A program made the position numbers and the translations under genes. The notes under the pieces are model-generated. The model ran no database searches. It was not told where the DNA came from and saw only the letters and a list, made by a program, of their open reading frames with translations. This document shows positions 6,312 through 10,199 of a stretch of 10,199 nucleotides of DNA, piece by piece; the first letter of the stretch is position 1; every line of letters begins with the position of its first letter. Origin of the DNA: Xanthobacteraceae bacterium (GTDB taxonomy: Bacteria > Pseudomonadota > Alphaproteobacteria > Rhizobiales > Xanthobacteraceae); the NCBI GenBank assembly GCA_030036975.1, contig JASHSE010000312.1:1-10199 (forward strand). The letters are read 5' to 3'.

Positions 6312-6434
6312 GTGGCTAGCAGGGAAGAGAAAGCCATCAAGGTGGCATTCGGCGTACGGGTTCGGCAGCTTCGCCGAGCTGCACGCATTTCGCAGGAAGA
6401 ACTGGCCACGATCGCGGAACTCGACCGCAGCTAC
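6312..6434 (+). pseudogene. XRE-family helix-turn-helix regulator, 5' fragment
   Basis: Starting at a GTG (6312), 41 codons read as a typical Cro/CI-type N-terminus: FGVRVRQLRRAARISQEELA (residues 13-32), then TIAELDRSY. In intact members this leads straight on into (V/I)SxxExGxxN and the recognition helix. Here the family pattern stops at the Tyr (6432-6434) and is replaced by APPFTLADGYRRSRS, which has no HTH character, although the frame stays open to 6803. The second half of the DNA-binding domain is therefore gone. The break lies about 27 bases from the end of a convergent ribbon-helix-helix gene, which suggests a deletion or insertion joint. There is no clear Shine-Dalgarno, and it is probably non-functional. 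Confidence 0.75.
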
Positions 6435-6460
6435 GCTCCGCCCTTTACGCTTGCTGACGG

Positions 6461-6718
6461 CTACCGCCGCAGCCGCAGCGGGCCGTGGTCGAGGCGTTCG
6501 CCGCTGGCGGCGAATTCGTTTTCGAGACGGCGCCGCACGGCCGCAATGGCCTCGGTTTCGATCCAATTGGCCGTGGTCCGATTGTCCTGTTCGGCGAGGA
6601 AGGCGATCGCCTCCTTCAGGTCGGTGTGCAGCCGCATCGTCACGCGCGCGGTGCGCCACCGCGACTCCAAGGTCCGCTGCCGCTCGGGTTGCCGTTCGCG
6701 CTTCCGTTTCCCAGCCAT
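6461..6718 (-). CDS. Small ribbon-helix-helix (CopG/Arc-like) protein
   Basis: The 85-residue - strand product has a basic N-terminal tail (MAGKRKRERQPERQRTLES), then VTMRLHTDLKEAIAFLAEQ DNRTTANWIETEAI (roughly residues 26-58). This reads as one beta strand, a helix, a turn and a second helix, as in ribbon-helix-helix DNA-binding proteins that act as antitoxins or plasmid/phage regulators. The usual hydrophobic/charged alternation of the strand (V-T-M-R-L) and the turn before NWIE are visible. ATG at 6718 has only a weak Shine-Dalgarno (GAG). It would bind DNA as a dimer and probably control its own promoter. No toxin gene of normal length lies beside it. It faces a divergent helix-turn-helix gene, with an inverted repeat between them. 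It looks intact, but its partner appears lost. Moderately sure of the fold, unsure of the role. Confidence 0.65.
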   Translation of the reverse strand: MAGKRKRERQPERQRTLESRWRTARVTMRLHTDLKEAIAFLAEQDNRTTANWIETEAIAAVRRRLENEFAASGERLDHGPLRLRR

Positions 6719-6786
6719 TTACCGCGCTCGATGGTTGTGCTTTAATCAGCGTGACAGCCCATGGACATATTTGGGCAGCCCCTTTG

Positions 6787-6804
6787 TTCAGGATTCGACC
6801 TGAA
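6787..6804. promoter_or_regulatory. Palindromic operator-like site between the divergent RHH and HTH genes
   Basis: TTCAGGATTCGACCTGAA has perfect 6-bp arms (6787-6792 and 6799-6804) around ATTCGA, and a second overlapping pair GATTC/GAATC (6792-6796, 6802-6806). It sits in the 139-base gap between the start of the ribbon-helix-helix gene (-) and the start of the helix-turn-helix gene (+), where antitoxin-type regulators normally bind. Regulation by either product is inferred from position only. Confidence 0.35.
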
Positions 6805-6857
6805 TCGCCGCGCCATGTCTACGCGGCCGAAGTTGGTTTGTCGTGTCGGGAGCCGCG

Positions 6858-7177
6858 ATGACGGCTCCGAAAAACCACCACGACGCGACGCACATGCGGG
6901 CGTTGCGGGCGGCCATCCTGCTCGAAATCGGGCTCGCGCTCGAAGCGCAGAACATCACCGACGAAGCCGCCGGCCGATCGTCGGGGAACCGGTCGAAACC
7001 CTGAAAGACACGCTCCGCGGCCGGCAAGCGCCATACGACATCGTCCGCCTGATGCGGGCGCTGGCGCGGCTCGGCGTGCCCGTCAGCCTGTCGGTGACGC
7101 CGGCGTCGACCATGCTGCGCGCCGGCGAGCGCAAGAAGGTCATCCGGTACCGTGAACCGGCCGCGGGTCAACGTTGA
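6858..7177 (+). pseudogene. Antitoxin-like helix-turn-helix protein broken by a frameshift
   Basis: From ATG 6858 (GGGAG at 6848-6852, spacing 5), one frame reads MTAPKNHHDATHMRALRAAI...LALEAQNITDEAAGR and soon stops at a TGA after NRSKP. The -1 frame reads on from base 6977 as IVGEPVETLKDTLRGRQAPYDIVRLMRALARLGVPVSLSVTPAS and stops at TGA 7175-7177. Joined, they give about 106 residues that resemble the HTH_37 / HigA-like antitoxins (xxLRAAILxxIxxxLxxxxLT-x-xxAAxxxGVxxxxxxxxLRGR...DxxxRLxxALGxxVxxxV). The join needs exactly one base added after 6976 (GGC CGn ATC GTC). So a one-base deletion is the simplest reading; sequencing error or a recoding event are alternatives. No partner toxin of the HigB/RelE type is visible on either side. 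Confidence 0.6.
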
Positions 7178-7178
7178 C

Positions 7179-7223
7179 CCTCATCCTGAGGTGCGCGCCA
7201 AAGGCGCGCCTCGAAGGATGAGG
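7179..7223. repeat. Dispersed palindromic repeat, copy 1
   Basis: CCTCATCCT (7179-7187) pairs with AGGATGAGG (7215-7223), and inside it GCGCGCC (7193-7199) pairs with GGCGCGC (7203-7209) around AAA, giving a long hairpin with a small internal loop. It begins one base after the stop of the broken HTH gene. The CTCATCCTGAGG...TCGAAGGATGAG pattern is, from memory, an abundant intergenic repeat of Bradyrhizobium/Rhodopseudomonas-type genomes. A degenerate reverse-oriented copy lies at 8341-8386. Confidence 0.75.
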
Positions 7224-7370
7224 CCGAGGCGGTGGGCGTCGGCGCCGGCGAAGCAGCGGCCGGGAGCACCTCGCGCACTCGTGAGTACGTCTTAACCCTC
7301 TGGCGGCGCGGGTGGGTTATGGCAGACGCGCTGTGCTAACGATGCGCCGGTCCTGCACTCACGCGAATCC

Positions 7371-8327
7371 ATGAGGCCCATGCTTCCCGACGATGCCGAG
7401 CCGAGCCGTTCTGCGGCGGCGCAAGAGGCCGACGAGCCGTCAGCGTTTACGAAAGGACGCCTGACGCGGCGGCGCGTTTTGTTCGGCGGGGCGGTGCTTT
7501 TGGGCGCCTCCACCGCCAGCACCGCGGTCTATGCCGGGGCGGTCGAGCCGCAGGGGCTGGTCGTCACCCGCTACGCGCCGGCGCCACGCGGTTGGCCGGC
7601 CGGCCAGCGCCTCAGCATCACGGTGATCGCCGACCTGCATGCCGGCGGCCCGGACATGCTGGTGACGCACGTGCACCACGTGGTCGACACGGCGAATGCC
7701 TTGCGCTCGGATGTCATCGTGCTGCTTGGCGATTACGAAGCCAGATACGAATTCCCGACCGCGCGCATGCCGCCCGAACTGTGGTCGGCGGAGCTTGCTC
7801 GGCTTACGGCGCCGCTCGGCGTTTGGACGGTCCTCGGCAACCACGATTGGTGGCACGACCACGCGATGGTGCGCGAGGCGCTTGCCGACGCCCATATTCC
7901 GGTACTCGAGAACAATGCCGTGCGGCTCGGTGCGGATGGGCAAAAATTCTGGCTCGCCGGCATCGGCGATCAGCTCGCCTTTCCGCTCGGCCACCACCGC
8001 TATCGCGGCGTCGACGACCTGCCCGGCACGTTATCGCAAATCCGCAGCGACGACCCGGTCGTGCTGTTGGTGCACGAGCCCGATATTTTTACCCGCGTGC
8101 CGTCGCGCGTCGCGCTGACCTTGGCCGGGCACACCCACGGCGGCCAGATCCGGCTGCCGCTGGTTTGGCCGCTGTTCGTGCCGTCGAAATTCGGCGCGCG
8201 TTACGCCTATGGGCATATCGTCGAGAACGACAGGCATATGATCGTGTCGGGCGGGCTCGGCACCAGCATCATTCCGGCACGGCTCGGCGTGCCGCCGGAG
8301 ATCGTCCAGGTGCGCCTCGGGGCGTGA
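7371..8327 (+). CDS. Tat-type metallophosphoesterase (YaeI/YkuE-like)
   Basis: This 318-residue calcineurin-like phosphoesterase binds two metals and probably hydrolyses a phosphodiester or phosphomonoester at or outside the inner membrane. All family blocks are present: DLH (Asp88, His90), GDY (Asp121), GNHD (Asn157, His158, Asp159), VHEPD (His235) and GHTHGGQ (His254, His256). An N-terminal LTRRRVLFGG (31-40) followed by a hydrophobic stretch is a twin-arginine signal or anchor, as in E. coli YaeI, which it resembles; the 30 residues ahead of it are long for such a signal. ATG 7371 lacks a Shine-Dalgarno; ATG 7380 is nearly as good (GAGG too close), so the start is uncertain by three residues or more. 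It stands alone on the + strand, convergent with the L,D-transpeptidase, and is bracketed by two copies of a palindromic repeat. The substrate is unknown. Confidence 0.9.
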   Translation: MRPMLPDDAEPSRSAAAQEADEPSAFTKGRLTRRRVLFGGAVLLGASTASTAVYAGAVEPQGLVVTRYAPAPRGWPAGQRLSITVIADLHAGGPDMLVTHVHHVVDTANALRSDVIVLLGDYEARYEFPTARMPPELWSAELARLTAPLGVWTVLGNHDWWHDHAMVREALADAHIPVLENNAVRLGADGQKFWLAGIGDQLAFPLGHHRYRGVDDLPGTLSQIRSDDPVVLLVHEPDIFTRVPSRVALTLAGHTHGGQIRLPLVWPLFVPSKFGARYAYGHIVENDRHMIVSGGLGTSIIPARLGVPPEIVQVRLGA

Positions 8328-8340
8328 GCTGAAATGTTCA

Positions 8341-8386
8341 CCGTGGTCCTTCAAGGCTCGCTGCGCCCGCACCTTCAGGACGACGG
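8341..8386. repeat. Dispersed palindromic repeat, copy 2 (degenerate, reverse orientation)
   Basis: CCGTGGTCCT (8341-8350) pairs with AGGACGACGG (8377-8386) with a single mismatch. Read on this strand, the element follows the reverse complement of 7179-7223: CCTT, C(A/G)AGG, CTCGC / GCGCC, GCACC, TTCAGGA match in order with scattered changes. It lies 13 bases after the metallophosphoesterase stop, inside the gap to the convergent gene. Confidence 0.6.
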
Positions 8387-8408
8387 ATATGAATCACGCC
8401 CCAGTGTC

Positions 8409-8439
8409 AAAACAAAACGGCGCCGACAAAGCGGCGCCG
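8409..8439 (-). terminator. Intrinsic terminator of the L,D-transpeptidase gene
   Basis: Read on the - strand, an 8-bp perfect stem CGGCGCCG / CGGCGCCG (8432-8439 with 8418-8425, loop 8426-8431) is followed at once by TTTTGTTTTG (8417 down to 8408). This is a classic GC stem plus U-tract about 30 bases after the L,D-transpeptidase stop. In the + direction there is no T-run (GTTCAATC follows), so it serves mainly the - strand gene, though the stem might also slow + strand transcripts. Confidence 0.85.
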
Positions 8440-8468
8440 GTTCAATCTGATTCGTCAGCCGGATTGGC

Positions 8469-9140
8469 TCAGTAGGAAGTTTCCGCCTCGGGCGCGGACG
8501 CCACGTGGGGGGCAAAGGGCTCCGTCTTATTGTGCGGCGCCAGCACCACCACGATGGTGCCGACCTTCACCCGGTTGTAGAGGTCGATCACGTCCTCGTT
8601 GGTCATGCGGATGCAGCCGGACGAGATGGCCTGGCCGATATATTCCGGCTGATTGGTGCCGTGGATGCGGTAGAGCGTGTCCTTGCCGCCGGAATACATA
8701 TAGAGCCCGCGCGCGCCCAGTGGATTATGCGGGCCGCCGGTGACGAAAGCCGGCAGCGGCCCGAGCCGCGCCTGTTCGCCGGCGGTCGGCACCCAGGCCG
8801 GCCATTCTTCCATGCGGCCGACCTTGGCGATGCCGCTCCAGGCCTGCGCCTCCTCGCCGACCGCGATGCCGTAGCGGATCGCCTTGTTGTTCGGCAGCAC
8901 GTAGTAGAGGAACTTGTTGTCGGAATCGATGACGATCGTGCCGGGCGCTTCCTTGCGGTCATACGAGACAATGTGGCGCTTGAACTGCTCGGGGATCGCC
9001 GCCTGCGCGTAGGGCAGGTTCGACATCAATTGCTTATCGCGTGCGGTCCAGCCGGCCTGACTGGTCGGCGCCAGCGTCTCCTCCATGCAGCCGCCCAGCA
9101 TCAGGCCGATGATGACGAAAATGACCGCGCGCATGCCCAT
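8469..9140 (-). CDS. L,D-transpeptidase lipoprotein (YkuD/ErfK family)
   Basis: L,D-transpeptidases act in the periplasm, forming 3-3 cross-links in peptidoglycan or attaching proteins to it through a catalytic cysteine. From ATG 9140 the 223-residue product begins MGMRAVIFVIIGLMLGGC, a short lipoprotein signal with Cys18 as the lipidation site. The YkuD domain follows: IVIDSDNKFLYYVLPNN, YGIAVGEE, then HGTNQPEYIGQAISSGCIRM with His160 and the catalytic Cys176 in the SxGCIRM motif. All key residues are present. An in-frame ATG at 9212 would add 24 residues ahead of the signal and overlap the likely promoter, so I reject it; ATG 9134 is a possible two-residue-shorter start. A promoter lies at 9184-9212 and a terminator after the stop, so it is probably a single-gene transcript. 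It is convergent with the metallophosphoesterase. Many paralogues occur in Rhizobiales, so no symbol is given. Confidence 0.93.
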   Translation of the reverse strand: MGMRAVIFVIIGLMLGGCMEETLAPTSQAGWTARDKQLMSNLPYAQAAIPEQFKRHIVSYDRKEAPGTIVIDSDNKFLYYVLPNNKAIRYGIAVGEEAQAWSGIAKVGRMEEWPAWVPTAGEQARLGPLPAFVTGGPHNPLGARGLYMYSGGKDTLYRIHGTNQPEYIGQAISSGCIRMTNEDVIDLYNRVKVGTIVVVLAPHNKTEPFAPHVASAPEAETSY

Positions 9141-9183
9141 GGGATTACCCGCCGCTCCGCCGCTACGCCAACGTCCGATTCCA

Positions 9184-9212
9184 ACGATATCTAGCGAACT
9201 CGCCGCTGCCAA
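9184..9212 (-). promoter_or_regulatory. Candidate sigma70-type promoter of the L,D-transpeptidase gene
   Basis: On the - strand, TTGGCA (9212-9207) is followed after 17 bases by TATCGT (9189-9184), matching -35 TTGACA at 5 of 6 and -10 TATAAT at 4 of 6. Transcription would start near 9177, giving a leader of about 37 bases to ATG 9140. Spacing is ideal and it is the only such pair I saw upstream of this gene; alphaproteobacterial promoters are loose, so this is moderate evidence. Confidence 0.45.
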
Positions 9213-9219
9213 GCTAGCC

Positions 9220-9240
9220 GTGATCGAGGTAAACGATCAC
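9220..9240. promoter_or_regulatory. Perfect palindrome upstream of the L,D-transpeptidase promoter
   Basis: GTGATCG (9220-9226) and CGATCAC (9234-9240) are perfect inverted arms around AGGTAAA. The palindrome ends 7 bases before the candidate -35, centred near -53 relative to the expected transcription start. That is where activators commonly bind. The regulator is not known. Confidence 0.4.
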
Positions 9241-9526
9241 AGTCCGGTCCAGGTGTTGCAGGAATGCCGCACTCGCCGCCGATTCCGTTGGATAACCAGC
9301 GAATTTCGGCACCAACCCACAGCTCCCCGGACGGCTGCCAGTGTCCCAGAGATCGATTAAGCGAGGGTTTACTACGCGCGGCAAGACGTCGTTTACCATC
9401 GCTCTGGCATGGCAGCGCAGCGCGACCGGAAATGCCACGACGACGGTCGATTTCCCGCGTGCTTCCGCCGCACTGCGCGACTACCTGCTGTTGGGAATGG
9501 TTCATGGGAAGGGATGGGTATCGACA

Positions 9527-9784
9527 ATGAGAGACGCTGCTGCCGAAACGGCCAAGAAAATCACGCAGAAAATCACGCAGAAAACCGCGCCAAAGACCGT
9601 CGTCGCCAAGGAATTCGCCAAGGAAAATGCGGACAATGCGAAGGAAACCGCGCTGGACCGCCGCTATGGTGCGATCGGCATATCAGCCGTCGCCGCCGCG
9701 GCGCGCTATCAGGGCGCGGCCAAGAATCCGGTCTACGCCCCGGTCGCGAATGGGTGGTATGAGCTGGCCGACGAGGCCGCCTAG
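9527..9784 (+). CDS. Small lysine/alanine-rich conserved hypothetical protein
   Basis: I do not recognise a function. The 85-residue product has a basic, low-complexity N-terminal third (MRDAAAETAKKITQKITQKT, then APKTVVAKEFAKENADNAKE), like a histone-H1-type tail, and a compact C-terminal part with ALDRRYGAIGISAVAAAARYQG and NPVYAPVANGWYELADEAA. From memory, the DRRYGxIGIxAVAAAxxYQG stretch occurs in short hypothetical proteins of Bradyrhizobium-type genomes, so it is probably a real gene. ATG 9527 is the likely start: GGGAAGGGA lies 12 bases upstream. ATG 9497 would add ten residues. The codons 9557-9580 are two exact copies of AAAATCACGCAG. The TAG stop is part of CTAG, where an insertion sequence has landed, so the reading frame is probably intact but anything downstream was separated from it. 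Confidence 0.6.
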   Translation: MRDAAAETAKKITQKITQKTAPKTVVAKEFAKENADNAKETALDRRYGAIGISAVAAAARYQGAAKNPVYAPVANGWYELADEAA

Positions 9785-9827
9785 CACTACAGTTGCCTTT
9801 TATATCGAGGTCTGAATCCATGAGCCA

Positions 9828-9848
9828 CCATGATTCGGGAGATCATGG
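9828..9848 (+). promoter_or_regulatory. Hairpin covering the transposase ribosome-binding site
   Basis: CCATGAT (9828-9834) pairs with ATCATGG (9842-9848) and leaves TCGGGAG in the loop. The Shine-Dalgarno GGGAG (9837-9841) lies in that loop, and the stem ends directly before the transposase ATG at 9849. Insertion sequences often use such a fold to block translation of read-through mRNA; that role is inferred here. Confidence 0.45.
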
Positions 9849-10199
9849 ATGGCGGGAGCATCGATTGAGACGACGTTGGATTTGTGGGCGTCATCGCTGC
9901 GGGACGTGAAGGGTCGGATAGCTTTGTTATTCAGCCAGGAGCGGGTCGCGGCGTCGGCGGGACGGTTTCTCGACGGGCTATTGGGGAACGAACCGCGCAA
10001 GACCGGCTGGATGCGCGCGGAAGCGGCGGGCGATCCTGGTCCGTGGCGTCAACAGGCGATCCTGGGCCGCGGGCGGTGGGATGCGGATGCCTTGCGCGAC
10101 ATCGTGCGCGATTACGCGCTGGAAACGCTGGCCGATGCGGATGCAGTTCTAGTCATCGATGAGACCGGATTTTTGAAGCAGGGCAAGGCGTCGTGCGGT
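9849..10199 (+). CDS. IS701-family transposase, N-terminal 117 residues, cut by the window end
   Basis: The frame opens at ATG 9849 and is still open at the last base. It reads MAGASIETTLDLWASSLRDV, then RFLDGLLGNEPRKTGWMRAEAAGD (the N-terminal signature of IS701 / DDE_5 transposases, commonly xYxxGLLxxxERKTGWxLAExxG), PWRQQAILGRGRWDADALRD, and VLVIDETGFLKQGKAS. The Asp in VIDETGF is the first catalytic residue of the DDE triad. No frameshift is seen in the part present. GGGAG 7 bases upstream supports the start. An ATG at 9845 is out of frame and opens only a few codons. The enzyme cuts and rejoins its own ends during transposition; whether it is whole cannot be judged here. Confidence 0.93.
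   Translation, partial: MAGASIETTLDLWASSLRDVKGRIALLFSQERVAASAGRFLDGLLGNEPRKTGWMRAEAAGDPGPWRQQAILGRGRWDADALRDIVRDYALETLADADAVLVIDETGFLKQGKASCG

Larger units (their letters stand above)
9141..9526. other. Intergenic region between L,D-transpeptidase and the small lysine-rich gene
   Basis: This 386-base stretch holds the L,D-transpeptidase promoter (9184-9212) and a palindrome (9220-9240). In the remaining part (9241-9526) I see no family-like protein, RNA gene or clear repeat. A - strand frame at 9214-9438 gives 74 balanced residues (ending HLDRTVIVYLDHG), but its third codon positions are less GC-biased than in the sure genes and it has no recognisable motif, so I do not call it. Confidence 0.5.
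9785..10199 (+). mobile_element. IS701-family insertion sequence, left part, running off the window
   Basis: The region from about 9785 onward carries the start of an IS701-type transposase. IS701 elements are known to duplicate a 4-bp YTAR target; CTAG at 9781-9784 fits that rule, so the element probably begins at 9785 with CACTACAGTTGCC. The right end, the terminal inverted repeat partner and the second CTAG lie outside the window, so the boundary is inferred. Confidence 0.6.

Noticed and set aside
6788..7171. - strand frame across the broken HTH gene
   Set aside because: Arg/Asp-rich shadow without a motif; the + strand carries an HTH pattern over two frames and a Shine-Dalgarno.
7440..7997. 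- strand frame opposite the metallophosphoesterase
   Set aside because: Antisense to all of the metal-binding motifs up to GNHD, with no domain of its own.
8505..9194. + strand open frame opposite the L,D-transpeptidase
   Set aside because: Shadow of a gene with an intact catalytic motif, signal peptide and terminator; its own sequence is low-complexity Arg/Ala/Asp/Val.
9214..9438. - strand frame of 74 codons with a fairly balanced amino-acid make-up
   Set aside because: No recognised motif, weaker third-position GC bias than the sure genes, no clear Shine-Dalgarno, and its 3' end runs over the promoter-proximal palindrome. It is not excluded, only unsupported.

Overview
The window is high-GC alphaproteobacterial DNA, most likely from Rhizobiales of the Bradyrhizobium / Rhodopseudomonas / Xanthobacteraceae kind. 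The evidence is the gene order dnaK - dnaJ - pmtA-like methyltransferase - flavin reductase - pyrF - DUF1330 - dapB, the strong GC bias at third codon positions, and short GC-rich palindromic repeats of a style common in those genomes. The organism call rests on recognition of protein families and gene order; no search was run.

Region 1 (1-6135) is a conserved housekeeping stretch, all on the + strand: the 3' end of dnaK, a complete dnaJ-type co-chaperone, a PmtA-like phospholipid N-methyltransferase, an NADPH-dependent FMN reductase family protein, pyrF, a one-domain DUF1330 protein, a fused two-domain DUF1330 protein, and dapB. From the reductase to dapB the genes are tightly packed (0-90 bases apart, mostly with visible Shine-Dalgarno sites) and may form one operon. 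The dnaK-dnaJ gap and the methyltransferase-reductase junction hold palindromic repeats. At the second junction the repeat has been taken into the reading frame of the methyltransferase.

Region 2 (6136-7370) is a scar-like accessory patch. It holds the first 41 codons of a truncated XRE-type regulator, a small ribbon-helix-helix protein on the - strand, a divergent helix-turn-helix antitoxin-like gene broken by what looks like a one-base deletion, a palindromic operator-like site between the last two, and a dispersed palindromic repeat. It resembles the remains of toxin-antitoxin or mobile-element modules.

Region 3 (7371-9140) holds two convergent envelope-related genes, a Tat-type metallophosphoesterase (+) and a lipoprotein L,D-transpeptidase (-). 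Between them are a second, degenerate copy of the Region 2 repeat and a good intrinsic terminator for the transpeptidase. The transpeptidase has a candidate sigma70 promoter with a palindrome just upstream of its -35.

Region 4 (9141-10199) has a 386-base gap, a small lysine-rich hypothetical protein, and the left part of an IS701-family insertion sequence. The IS appears to have inserted at a CTAG that contains the stop codon of the hypothetical gene. The transposase runs off the right edge of the window.

I did not find a convincing new defence or biosynthetic system. The most unusual signals are the three-fold 18-residue repeat at the start of the methyltransferase, the run of three DUF1330 domains, the repeat that became protein sequence, and the antitoxin-like remnant patch.
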